10,250 nt of DNA from an uncultured Clostridia bacterium. Its GTDB lineage: Bacteria > Bacillota > Clostridia > Christensenellales > UBA1242. Shown one piece after another: positions 1 to 5,912 of the stretch. Under the pieces are notes generated by a model, which was not told the origin of the DNA, did not search any database, and was given only the letters and a program-made list of their open reading frames with translations. The translations under genes and the position numbers were made by a program. The stretch covers positions 1 to 10,250 of the forward strand of contig CANQRE010000027.1 in assembly GCA_947626175.1 (NCBI GenBank). The letters are read 5' to 3'. Each line of letters starts with the position of its first letter. Position 1 is the stretch's first letter.

Positions 1-435
1 GCCGCTGACAATCACAGCTCCTGCTCTTGCAAGAGAGCTGGCAATGCGCTGAGTCACAATTGTGCCATAACTGCTAGGCGACCTGGTGCCAACAATTGCA
101 ACAATTTTTTGAGAAAGCAGCGATATATCGCCCTTATAAAACAAATAATATGGCTTGTTTTCAAGTTTGTTTAACTTTTCTGGATAAAGTTCATCCTCGC
201 AAGTTAACAATGAAATGCCTTTTTCCTGCAGCCGTGACAAATATTTTGAAAAAAATGCTAAATTTGCTTTTTTTGCAATTGAAGAATAATCTTGACCAAG
301 TATGTTTTCGATTTCATCCGAAAAACAAAACTTTTCAAAGCTATATTCGCCATTCATTGCATCCAAAATTTTGCCAATTTTTCCATATGAAATTTCAAAG
401 GCTGACAAAAAACGTATGAATTCATTTTTGTTCAT
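1..435 (-). CDS. dprA: DNA processing protein DprA (Smf), N-terminal part, cut by window edge
   Basis: DprA binds incoming single-stranded DNA during natural transformation and loads RecA on it. I translated this reading frame by hand: it starts at ATG 435-433 and stays open for 145 codons to base 1, so the C-terminal majority of the Rossmann-like domain is outside the window. Visible family marks are the YPEKL segment (residues 84-88), the following 'KPYYLFYKGD' stretch (94-103), the VGTR motif (115-118) and the beginning of the 'IVSG' loop (142-145) that normally leads to the DNA-binding glycine-rich region. The start is supported by an AAGGA ribosome binding site that shares bases with the comM stop codon; only 9 bases separate the two genes, so they are cotranscribed. 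DprA next to ComM is a common arrangement. Confidence is high for the family; competence of the organism is not shown by this. Confidence 0.93.
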   Translation of the reverse strand, partial: MNKNEFIRFLSAFEISYGKIGKILDAMNGEYSFEKFCFSDEIENILGQDYSSIAKKANLAFFSKYLSRLQEKGISLLTCEDELYPEKLNKLENKPYYLFYKGDISLLSQKIVAIVGTRSPSSYGTIVTQRIASSLARAGAVIVSG

Positions 436-444
436 TTTTGATCC

Positions 445-1989
445 TTACAAATATTTTCTATCCAAAGAGCGATAGCCAATTGCTTCAGCAATGTGTTCTG
501 GCAAAATTTCTTCCTTGCCTTCAATATCCGCAATTGTGCGGGCAACTTTCAAAATTCTGTCGTGCGCTCTTGCAGAGAGTTTGAGATTTTCAAACGCCAT
601 TCTAAGAAGGCTTTCACAGTCTTGGCTAAGCTTGCAATATTTTTTTGTTGCAGGAACGCTCATTTTTGCATTTGAAAAGTTTTTCAAGCCCTTAAATCTT
701 TCCAGCTGAATTTTTCGGGCTTTGTCAACTCGCTGTTTGATTTGCTCGCTGCTTTCTTCCTGCGACTCATCTCGAATTGCGTCAAATGTGACATTGTCAA
801 CTTCAACATGAATGTCAATTCTGTCCAAAATTGGTCCAGAAATTTTTGAAAGATATTTATGTATTTGCCCCGGCGTGCATTTGCATTCCCTGTCCTTTGA
901 GCCATAAAAGCCGCATGGGCATGGATTCATTGATGCAATAAGCATAAAGTTTGCCGGATATGTTATTGTGAGAGCATTTCTTGCAACTGTGATTTTTCCG
1001 TCTTCAAGTGGCTGGCGAAGCGTTTCCAAACACTGACGCGAATATTCAGGCATTTCGTCCAAATACAGCACGCCGTTGTGAGCAAGCGAAACTTCGCCAG
1101 GCTTGCTGTGAATGCCTCCGCCCGTTAAGGTTACAACTGTTGTTGAATGATGCGGAGTTCTGAATGGGCGTGATGAAACAATGCCTTTTGAATAATCAAG
1201 TTCGCCGGCAATTGAATGAATTTTTGTCACTTCAAGCGCTTCTTCCTTTGTCATGTCAGGCAAAATTGATGGAAAACATTTTGCAAGCATGCTTTTTCCA
1301 CTTCCTGGCGGGCCAATCATAAGCACGTTATGTCCCCCAGCCGCAGCAATTTCAAGCGCTCTTTTTGCCCTTGCCTGCCCTTTGACATATTTAAAATCAA
1401 GTGCTTCTCCGCCCACATCTGTTTCATTTTGAAAACTTTTTGCTTCCACAGGCAAAATTTGTTTTTCGCCAGCGATAAAGTCAACCGCTTCCTTTAAGGA
1501 CGAAACTGGATAAACATTGATTCCTTCAATGTAACTTGCTTCATTCATGTTTGCCTTAGGAACAATAAAGTTTTTCTTGCCTTCCTTGCGAGCTGAAATA
1601 ATAATCGGCAATAGTCCCCGAATTGGACGCACTTCGCCGTTGAGCGAAACTTCGCCCACAATCACATATTGACGTGCCTTCACGCTTGAAAGGCCTTTTA
1701 TGTTGTTTGCTCCGTCCGCACACAAAATTCCAATTGCAATTGCAAGGTCATATAGCGGTCCTTCCTTTTTGATGTCTGCAGGCGCCAAGTTGACGGTGAT
1801 CCTTTTGACCGGATAGTTGTAGCCCGAGTTACGAATTGCCGAGCGAACCCTTTCCTTTGCTTCCTTGATTGCGGTGTCAGCAAGTCCAACAATGTCAAAA
1901 TGCGGAAGGCCATTTGTTATGTCCACTTCCACTTCAACATCAAATCCCTCAATTCCAAAAAGCCCAAAGCTATGAATTTTTGAAAGCAT
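445..1989 (-). CDS. comM: ComM/YifB family AAA+ ATPase (Mg-chelatase-like)
   Basis: A 514-residue full-length member of the YifB/ComM family. ComM is known in transforming bacteria as a hexameric helicase that promotes branch migration during integration of donor DNA. Order of parts: an N-terminal S5/Lon-like ChlI domain (about 1-175), then the AAA+ core with Walker A GPPGSGKS (226-233), Walker B VLYLDE (307-312), a sensor region around N355, four cysteines at 357, 359, 369 and 371 resembling the family's metal-binding cluster, an LDRID arginine motif (388-392), and a C-terminal Mg-chelatase C domain to residue 514. ATG at 1989 has a well-spaced AGGAGAG site 4 bases upstream. It is the first gene of a two-gene unit with dprA and has its own promoter just after the rplS terminator. 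Despite the 'magnesium chelatase' name of the fold, a role in tetrapyrrole synthesis is unlikely here. Confidence 0.95.
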   Translation of the reverse strand: MLSKIHSFGLFGIEGFDVEVEVDITNGLPHFDIVGLADTAIKEAKERVRSAIRNSGYNYPVKRITVNLAPADIKKEGPLYDLAIAIGILCADGANNIKGLSSVKARQYVIVGEVSLNGEVRPIRGLLPIIISARKEGKKNFIVPKANMNEASYIEGINVYPVSSLKEAVDFIAGEKQILPVEAKSFQNETDVGGEALDFKYVKGQARAKRALEIAAAGGHNVLMIGPPGSGKSMLAKCFPSILPDMTKEEALEVTKIHSIAGELDYSKGIVSSRPFRTPHHSTTVVTLTGGGIHSKPGEVSLAHNGVLYLDEMPEYSRQCLETLRQPLEDGKITVARNALTITYPANFMLIASMNPCPCGFYGSKDRECKCTPGQIHKYLSKISGPILDRIDIHVEVDNVTFDAIRDESQEESSEQIKQRVDKARKIQLERFKGLKNFSNAKMSVPATKKYCKLSQDCESLLRMAFENLKLSARAHDRILKVARTIADIEGKEEILPEHIAEAIGYRSLDRKYL

Positions 1990-2015
1990 TTTTCTCTCCT
2001 AAAACTTACACGCCT

Positions 2016-2044
2016 AGTATAACAAAGCAAAAAATTTCTTGCAA
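2016..2044 (-). promoter_or_regulatory. Predicted sigma-A promoter for comM-dprA
   Basis: On the minus strand a TTGCAA -35 box (2044-2039), a 17-base spacer and a TATACT -10 box (2021-2016) lie between the rplS terminator and comM. The predicted start of transcription near 2009 gives a leader of about 20 bases containing the AGGAGAG site. This makes comM-dprA a unit separate from rplS. Seen by eye only; no experimental support. Confidence 0.65.
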
Positions 2045-2060
2045 ATACTTTTGCACAAAT

Positions 2061-2092
2061 AAAAAAAACTCGCTTGTTTTGCGAGTTTTTTT
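2061..2092 (-). terminator. Intrinsic terminator after rplS
   Basis: Three bases after the rplS stop codon the minus strand reads A-rich sequence, ACTCGC, a 7-base loop AAAACAA, then GCGAGT followed by a run of T. The six-base core stem is extended by A-T pairs to about 13 bp. The layout is a standard Rho-independent terminator; the flanking A/T runs would let it work in both directions, but no gene on the plus strand uses it. Confidence 0.88.
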
Positions 2093-2095
2093 GTT

Positions 2096-2443
2096 TTAGT
2101 TTTCGCTTGCTTTGATTTTTGCAGCTTTTCCAGTGAGAGCTCGAACATAGTAAAGTTTTGCTCTTCTTGGATTTCCTTTTCTTGTTACTTCAACACCAGC
2201 AACAAGTGGTGAATGCAATGGGAATGTTCTTTCAACTCCAACGCCGTTTGAAATTTTTCTGACTGTGAATGTTTCTCTGATTCCGCCATTGCGTTTTGCA
2301 ATCACAACTCCTTCAAAGCCTTGGATTCTTTCCTTGTCGCCTTCCTTGATTCGAACACCAACTTTCACTGTGTCGCCGACATTGAAAACAGGAACTGTTT
2401 GTTTCATGTTTTCTTTTTCAATTTGGTCGATTACGTTTGCCAT
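2096..2443 (-). CDS. rplS: 50S ribosomal protein L19
   Basis: L19 sits at the 30S-50S interface of the large subunit. The product is 115 residues, the usual bacterial length, and matches the family throughout: N-terminal 'PVFNVGDTVKV' (18-28), the central 'RIQGFEGVVIAKRNGG' block, the 'SNGVGVERTFPLHSP' segment and the basic C-terminal part with RRAKLYYVR. ATG at 2443 is preceded by AGGAGA at an 8-base distance. In most Bacillota rplS follows trmD directly; here it stands alone, four genes downstream of trmD, with its own promoter, a foldable leader and a terminator, so its supply must be controlled independently of rpsP and rimM. Confidence 0.98.
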   Translation of the reverse strand: MANVIDQIEKENMKQTVPVFNVGDTVKVGVRIKEGDKERIQGFEGVVIAKRNGGIRETFTVRKISNGVGVERTFPLHSPLVAGVEVTRKGNPRRAKLYYVRALTGKAAKIKASEN

Positions 2444-2470
2444 TGACTTGTCTCCTTTTTTCAGATTTTT

Positions 2471-2516
2471 GACAAAGTGTTCATTGAGTCTTTCTCAAGC
2501 GGACCACCCGAAGTCT
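2471..2516 (-). promoter_or_regulatory. Structured 5' leader of rplS, possible L19 autoregulatory element
   Basis: Starting at the predicted transcription start, the leader RNA can fold into a nested hairpin: GAC (2515-2513) with GTC (2473-2471), GTG (2507-2505) with CAC (2479-2477), and TTGAG (2498-2494) with CTCAA (2488-2484), closing an AAAGA loop; asymmetric internal loops separate the three helices (TTCGG/TTT and GTCCGC/TGAA). Ribosomal protein leaders for L19 are known in Bacillota, and such short helices joined by internal loops would suit one. I did not compare it with the known model, and the individual helices are short, so this is a proposal. Confidence 0.45.
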
Positions 2517-2521
2517 TAAAT

Positions 2522-2550
2522 ATAATATCATAAACAAATTTTATTTTCAA
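2522..2550 (-). promoter_or_regulatory. Predicted sigma-A promoter for rplS
   Basis: TTGAAA (2550-2545), 17-base spacer, TATTAT (2527-2522) on the minus strand. Predicted transcription starts near 2515, giving a leader of about 72 bases before the rplS ATG. It lies between the terminator of the upstream gene and the leader hairpin, so rplS appears to be transcribed from here rather than by readthrough. Confidence 0.65.
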
Positions 2551-2573
2551 GTGATTTTACAATATTTTTTCAA

Positions 2574-2600
2574 CAAAAAAATCGGCTTCAACCGATTTTT
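2574..2600 (-). terminator. Intrinsic terminator after the orphan membrane-protein gene
   Basis: Seven bases after the stop codon of the upstream gene the minus strand has AAAAATCGG, loop TTGAAG, then CCGAT with a run of T. The ATCGG/CCGAT core is extended by A-T pairs. Typical Rho-independent terminator closing the 2608-2994 gene and isolating rplS. Confidence 0.85.
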
Positions 2601-2607
2601 GCAAAAT

Positions 2608-2994
2608 TTATAATGTTATGTTGTATCCTTCAAACAAATCGTTAAGAGTGTTTTCAATTGGATCGCGACCATCTGGAAGGCTTCCCCAATTTGGATCTTG
2701 ATTTGGATCGTTCAAATTCCCTTCGCCTGCAATGTCAACTTGATCATCGCCATTTGGATTGTATTCCTCTTCATATTGTTCATCAGATGGATCAATATTG
2801 TCCTTGCCCTGTGAAAGTTCAGTTCTGTCAGCATGCACATCCTTTGTTTTGCTTGATGTATACACACCAAGAAAGGTTGCAACTGCTGCAAGTCCAACCC
2901 CAAGCACAACGCCAAGTGTTATTCCCAAAGGTTTTAAAACTTTTCCTATGGCTTGTTTCACTCTTCCTTCGCCAACACCAACTTTCTTTGCCAT
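2608..2994 (-). CDS. Hypothetical single-pass membrane protein with acidic C-terminal tail
   Basis: A 128-residue protein I do not recognise. Residues 1-21 are basic (MAKKVG..., several K/R); 22-46 form one strongly hydrophobic Gly/Val/Ala/Leu-rich segment; 51-128 are hydrophilic and very acidic (21 D/E against 4 K/R), rich in N, P and G, and probably unstructured. There is no Cys. Basic side in and acidic side out suggests an N-in/C-out anchor; a cleavable signal with a site after VHA (53-55) is a less likely reading because the hydrophobic segment ends well before it. ATG at 2994 has an AAGGAGA site 6 bases upstream, and the gene has its own strong promoter and terminator, which argues that it is real even though it interrupts a housekeeping cluster. 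I cannot assign a function. Confidence 0.75.
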   Translation of the reverse strand: MAKKVGVGEGRVKQAIGKVLKPLGITLGVVLGVGLAAVATFLGVYTSSKTKDVHADRTELSQGKDNIDPSDEQYEEEYNPNGDDQVDIAGEGNLNDPNQDPNWGSLPDGRDPIENTLNDLFEGYNITL

Positions 2995-3013
2995 GATCGT
3001 TCTCCTTGGTCAT

Positions 3014-3042
3014 ATTGTATCACACATGGCAGCTTTTGTCAA
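3014..3042 (-). promoter_or_regulatory. Near-consensus extended -10 promoter for the orphan membrane-protein gene
   Basis: The minus strand reads TTGACA (3042-3037), a 17-base spacer ending in TGA, and TACAAT (3019-3014): a perfect -35, a one-mismatch -10 and a TGn extension. The -35 begins 3 bases after the yraN stop codon. Predicted transcription starts near 3007, which makes the leader only about 13 bases long and starts it at the AAGGAGA ribosome binding site. This is the best promoter match in the window. Confidence 0.8.
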
Positions 3043-3044
3043 TA

Positions 3045-3395
3045 TCAAAAATCAAAAGCCCCTTCAATATGGCTTATCTCCCCATCCAAAATGTCCACAA
3101 CATCAAATCTAATTGCACTGCCAAGCAAATTGTTTTGCATCAGATATAACTGCGCCGCTCCACGAATTTTTGCTTGTTTTCGTTCGGTCACAGCTTCTCG
3201 CGGCAGACCAAATTGGCTTGTTTGGCGCATTTTGACTTCAACAAACACAATTGTTTTTTTGTGCTTTGCAACAATATCAATTTCGCCAACATTGTTTTTG
3301 ACGTTTGTCCCCAAAATTTTGTAGCCTTTCTTTTTTAAAAAATTTCGGGCTTGAAGTTCGCCTTCATCGCCCTTGATTTTGTTTAACTCTTTCAA
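3045..3395 (-). CDS. YraN/UPF0102 family nuclease-like protein
   Basis: 116 residues, the normal size for UPF0102, a family with a PD-(D/E)XK endonuclease-like fold whose cellular role is not settled. The family signature is complete: GE near residues 11-13, GEID at 37-40, FVEVKMR at 51-57 (D40, E53 and K55 would form the active site), the 'FG.P.EAVT..K' stretch (62-73) and RFDVV (96-100). Translation appears to start at TTG 3395-3393: its last bases are shared with the rbgA TGA stop, a GAGGA site lies 6 bases upstream, and no in-frame ATG occurs before residue 56, which is inside the catalytic motif. YraN often lies near rplS, rnhB or comM in Bacillota, as it does here. Confidence 0.93.
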   Translation of the reverse strand: MKELNKIKGDEGELQARNFLKKKGYKILGTNVKNNVGEIDIVAKHKKTIVFVEVKMRQTSQFGLPREAVTERKQAKIRGAAQLYLMQNNLLGSAIRFDVVDILDGEISHIEGAFDF

Positions 3396-4213
3396 ATTTT
3401 GTCCTCTATCATAATTTTGCCAAGTTTGCCACTTCGAAAATCAGTTATCACTGTTTTTGCAGCCCTTGAAATGTCAAGTTCGCCGCCTGGAAGCAGCAAT
3501 GCCCTGATTTTGCAAATTTCTTCAAGATTTTTTGCTTGCTTATATCTTTCTTCAATCGTTCCAGGATAAAGTTTTTCAATGCGTTTTATAAGCTCATTTG
3601 CCACTTCAACTTCATCAAATATTTCATCCCTTATGCTACCAATAAATGCAAGGCTTTTGGCCTTTTCTTGATCTTTTAGGTCAGGATACAGTGTGCCTGG
3701 TGTGTCACAAACTTCAACCCCGCTTCCAATTCGGAACCATTGTTTGCCTTTTGTAACGCCCGGCCTGTCGCCAGTCACGGCTTTGGCTTTTTTGCAAAGA
3801 TTGTTCACAAGTGTGCTTTTGCCACAATTTGGAACTCCAACAACCATCGCCCGCAATGTGATTTTGATGCCTTTGTCACTGTATTTTTTGAGTTTTGCTC
3901 TGCAAAGCGACTTTATTTTTGTGCATATAACGCTGCTAAATCCGCTTTGTTTTGAGTTCATTTCAACATAATCGGTGTTTTCGCTCCTGAAATCCTGTTT
4001 GATGTTTTCAAGCTTGTTAAAGTCGGTCAGGTCAATTTTGTTAAGAACATATAAAACTGGTTTTCCTTCAGCAAGCTTTTCAAGCTCGGGATTAAGGCAA
4101 CTTTTTGGCGCTCTAGAATCAAGGACATACAAAATCACGTCCGCTTTCACAAGCTCTTGTCTCATTTCATCAAGAGCCTTTTTCATATGGCCAGGAAACC
4201 AGTTTATTTTCAC
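3392..4213 (-). CDS. rbgA: Ribosome biogenesis GTPase RbgA (YlqF)
   Basis: RbgA is a circularly permuted GTPase required for late assembly of the 50S subunit in Bacillus subtilis. The 273-residue product starts with the family's diagnostic NWFPGHM segment (4-10). GTPase motifs appear in permuted order: G4 NKID (58-61), G1 GVPNCGKS (126-133), G2 around T154 in the GVTKGKQW stretch, and G3 DTPG (170-173). The helical C-terminal domain that binds RNA follows (about 185-273). After G3 it reads TLYP where I would expect ILWP, a minor variation. The start is GTG at 4213-4211, overlapping the trmD TAG stop by one base, with AAGGAG about 7 bases before it. The last bases overlap the start of yraN. 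Confidence 0.96.
   Translation of the reverse strand: MKINWFPGHMKKALDEMRQELVKADVILYVLDSRAPKSCLNPELEKLAEGKPVLYVLNKIDLTDFNKLENIKQDFRSENTDYVEMNSKQSGFSSVICTKIKSLCRAKLKKYSDKGIKITLRAMVVGVPNCGKSTLVNNLCKKAKAVTGDRPGVTKGKQWFRIGSGVEVCDTPGTLYPDLKDQEKAKSLAFIGSIRDEIFDEVEVANELIKRIEKLYPGTIEERYKQAKNLEEICKIRALLLPGGELDISRAAKTVITDFRSGKLGKIMIEDKI
3402..3406 (-). promoter_or_regulatory. Ribosome binding site that fixes the TTG start of yraN
   Basis: GAGGA inside the last codons of rbgA, 6 bases before a TTG whose final two bases are the first two of the rbgA TGA stop. It is the only good ribosome binding site compatible with a full-length YraN. Confidence 0.65.
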
Positions 4214-4884
4214 TATTTTTCTCCTTTTAAAAGATCAGGTCGAACTTTTTTTGTTTTTTTAAGCGATTCTTGCAGTTGAAACTCCTTTATTTTTTGATGA
4301 TTTCCGCTTAAAAGCACCTTTGGCACCTCTCTTCCTTGGAAAACACGAGGCCTTGTGTATTGTGGATGTTCCAAAAGTCCGTTTGAAAAACTTTCTTCCT
4401 GCAAACTTTCTTCGCTTATCACCCCAGGAACAAACCTTGAAAGAGCGTCAACAATTGCCATTGTTGGAATTTCGCCACCTGTGAGCACATAATCACCTAT
4501 TGAAATTTCTTGAGCATCAAAAATGTCAATAAGCCTTTGGTCAATTCCTTCATAATGCCCGCAAATAAAAATGAGATGTTTTTGCTTTGCCAGCTCTTTT
4601 GCCATTTGTGACGAAAAAACTTGGCCGGATGGCGAAGGATAAATCACTTTGCTAGACTTTTTTTTCACACTTGCAACGGCATCATAAACAGGCTGAACGC
4701 TCATAAGCATTCCCGCCCCGCCGCCAAAAGGCGTGTCATCACATTTTTTGTGTTTGTCCTTTGAAAAGGTGCGAATGTCAATAACATTTATTTGAATTGC
4801 ACCTTTTTTTCTTGCCCTTTGAATTATGCTTTCCTCAAAAGGAGCAAAACTTTCAGGAAACAATGTCAAAATGTCAATTTTCAT
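4213..4884 (-). CDS. trmD: tRNA (guanine-N1)-methyltransferase TrmD
   Basis: TrmD makes m1G37 in tRNAs reading CNN-type codons and prevents +1 frameshifting; it is a SPOUT enzyme with a trefoil knot that binds S-adenosylmethionine. The 223-residue product has the LTLFPE N-terminus (6-11), DDTPFGGGAGML (49-60), the knot motifs CGHYEGIDQR (108-117) and SIGDYVLTGGE (128-138), SRFVPGV (149-155) and the GLLEHPQYTRP segment (169-179). The residue corresponding to the catalytic Asp of characterised TrmD (just before the SF of the 'DSF' motif) appears to be Glu164, and the loop before it is one residue shorter. ATG at 4884 overlaps the rimM stop as ATGA. At 223 residues it is slightly shorter than most TrmD proteins, in the C-terminal part. 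Confidence 0.97.
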   Translation of the reverse strand: MKIDILTLFPESFAPFEESIIQRARKKGAIQINVIDIRTFSKDKHKKCDDTPFGGGAGMLMSVQPVYDAVASVKKKSSKVIYPSPSGQVFSSQMAKELAKQKHLIFICGHYEGIDQRLIDIFDAQEISIGDYVLTGGEIPTMAIVDALSRFVPGVISEESLQEESFSNGLLEHPQYTRPRVFQGREVPKVLLSGNHQKIKEFQLQESLKKTKKVRPDLLKGEK

Positions 4885-5369
4885 ATTTTGTTTGCCTCAT
4901 ATCCCTTTCTTTCCACCACCAAAGTGCCATTTTGAGGAAAAAAGATGCTTTGTATGTAAGGCACTTCATACACATGTCCGTTTTCGTCTATGGACAAAAT
5001 CGGTGCGCTTCCATAGTCCTCATAATCAACGATTTGGCCGACCAGATTTCCATTTTTGTCATAAAGAACCATGCCAATCAAATCATCGACCAAAAATTTT
5101 GTTTTGTTGTGCTTTGCCAAATCTTCCTTTGGGAGATATAGATTTTGCCCCCTAAAGATTTCGGCATTGTTTCGGTCATTCACACCCAAAAATTTGACAA
5201 ACAAAAAGCCATCATGGATTCGTGTTTTTTCAATTTCGCATTCGCCAGAATCGGTGTGCATTTTTTTTGCTTGAGTGACGGCTTGAAGCACATCTGTGTA
5301 AAGCTGACACTTAAGTTCACCCTTTATGCCTTGAGGCTTGAGCACTTTTGCAACAAGAAGTTTTTCCAT
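4881..5369 (-). CDS. rimM: 16S rRNA processing protein RimM
   Basis: RimM helps mature the head of the 30S subunit, acting near S19 and the 3' domain of 16S rRNA. The 162-residue product shows the two-domain family layout: an N-terminal RimM barrel with KPQGIKGELK (11-20) and the FRGQNLYLP end (72-80), and a C-terminal PRC barrel (about 90-160) with DLIGM, a DYGSAPIL strand pair (118-125) and the VPYIQSIF motif (136-143). ATG at 5369 shares one base with the khpA TAA stop (TAATG), and the GGAGAA of khpA's last codons serves as ribosome binding site, so translation is probably coupled. Confidence 0.95.
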   Translation of the reverse strand: MEKLLVAKVLKPQGIKGELKCQLYTDVLQAVTQAKKMHTDSGECEIEKTRIHDGFLFVKFLGVNDRNNAEIFRGQNLYLPKEDLAKHNKTKFLVDDLIGMVLYDKNGNLVGQIVDYEDYGSAPILSIDENGHVYEVPYIQSIFFPQNGTLVVERKGYEANKI

Positions 5370-5596
5370 TATTCTCCAAATTTAACAAAGGTTTTCTTTT
5401 TGCCCTTTCCAAATGATTTTGCTATTGTGCGGATGGCAGCAGCCACCTTTCCGTTTTTGCCAATAACTCTTCCCATGTCCGAGTCAGCAACTTTGACGAG
5501 CACGTTTATTTCATCATCATTCTCTTCAATGGTTATCAAAACCTTGTCTTTTTCTTGAACAAGACTGCGAACAATGTATTCAACAAGTTCTTTCAT
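5369..5596 (-). CDS. khpA: KH-domain RNA-binding protein KhpA (YlqC)
   Basis: A 75-residue single KH domain of the KhpA/YlqC family, small RNA-binding proteins that in streptococci pair with KhpB (Jag) and influence cell size and division. The GxxG RNA-gripping loop is GKNG (46-49) inside VIGKNGKVAAAIR, and the C-terminus ends in a basic KGKKK stretch (64-68). ATG at 5596 follows an AAGGAG that overlaps the rpsP stop codon. Its position between rpsP and rimM is the classical one. Confidence 0.95.
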   Translation of the reverse strand: MKELVEYIVRSLVQEKDKVLITIEENDDEINVLVKVADSDMGRVIGKNGKVAAAIRTIAKSFGKGKKKTFVKFGE

Positions 5597-5605
5597 GTTT
5601 TCTCC

Positions 5606-5857
5606 TTACTTTTTTTCAATAACATTTGCCTTCACAAGCACAGATTTTGCTGTTTCGGTTGGAAGAGCGCCATTTGCAAGCCATTTTTTTGCTTTTTCTG
5701 CATCAATTTTGATTTCAGCAGGGTTTTTGAGTGGATCATAAGTGCCAATAACTTCAATAAACTTTCCGTCTCTTGGGCTTCTTGAATCTGCAACAACAAC
5801 TCTGTAAAATGGTGCTTTTTTGTCACCAAGTCTGGTGAGTCTGATTTTTACAGCCAT
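5606..5857 (-). CDS. rpsP: 30S ribosomal protein S16
   Basis: S16 binds 16S rRNA early in 30S assembly. The product is 83 residues, normal for the family, with the N-terminal VKIRLTRLG block (3-11), 'KAPFYRVVVADSRSPRDG' in the first third, and the GTYDPL turn (38-43). ATG at 5857 has a full AGGAGG-type ribosome binding site, the strongest in the window. It follows ffh after a 55-base gap that contains a weak hairpin. Confidence 0.98.
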   Translation of the reverse strand: MAVKIRLTRLGDKKAPFYRVVVADSRSPRDGKFIEVIGTYDPLKNPAEIKIDAEKAKKWLANGALPTETAKSVLVKANVIEKK

Positions 5858-5879
5858 GTTTTCCTCCTTACAAAATTTT

Positions 5880-5902
5880 TTATATAAAATTGCTTTTGCA
5901 AT
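5880..5902 (-). promoter_or_regulatory. Weak hairpin in the ffh-rpsP gap, possible leaky terminator or processing site
   Basis: On the minus strand ATTGC, loop AAAA, GCAAT (5902-5889) is followed by TTTATATAA. The five-base stem is A-T rich and the T run is broken, so it is a poor terminator; it could partly reduce readthrough or be an RNase target that separates the ffh and rpsP messages. I found no good promoter in this gap. Confidence 0.3.
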
Positions 5903-5912
5903 CCTATATCAC

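Noticed and set aside
96..419. Plus-strand open frame of 107 codons
   Set aside because: It lies antisense to dprA, which has clear family motifs (YP..L, VGTR); the plus-strand product is Lys/Phe/Leu-rich with no recognisable features and no ribosome binding site.
1728..1745. Palindromic-looking CAATTGCAATTG repeat
   Set aside because: It sits in the ComM coding sequence for repeated Ala/Ile codons (LAIAIGIL) and is explained by codon choice.
2041..2054. Small inverted repeat GCAAA...TTTGC over the comM -35 region
   Set aside because: Five A/T-rich base pairs are expected by chance here, and it simply overlaps the promoter and terminator flank.
2658..3112. Two overlapping plus-strand open frames (112 and 117 codons) opposite the orphan membrane-protein gene
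   Set aside because: The minus-strand frame has promoter, ribosome binding site, terminator and a coherent basic/hydrophobic/acidic layout; the plus-strand products look like random translations.
5632..5829. Second minus-strand open frame of 65 codons inside rpsP
   Set aside because: It is the out-of-frame shadow of the unmistakable S16 gene.
5858..5912. Possible promoter for rpsP from TATATA-like boxes
   Set aside because: No acceptable -35 box lies 16-18 bases upstream of any of the AT-rich candidates.
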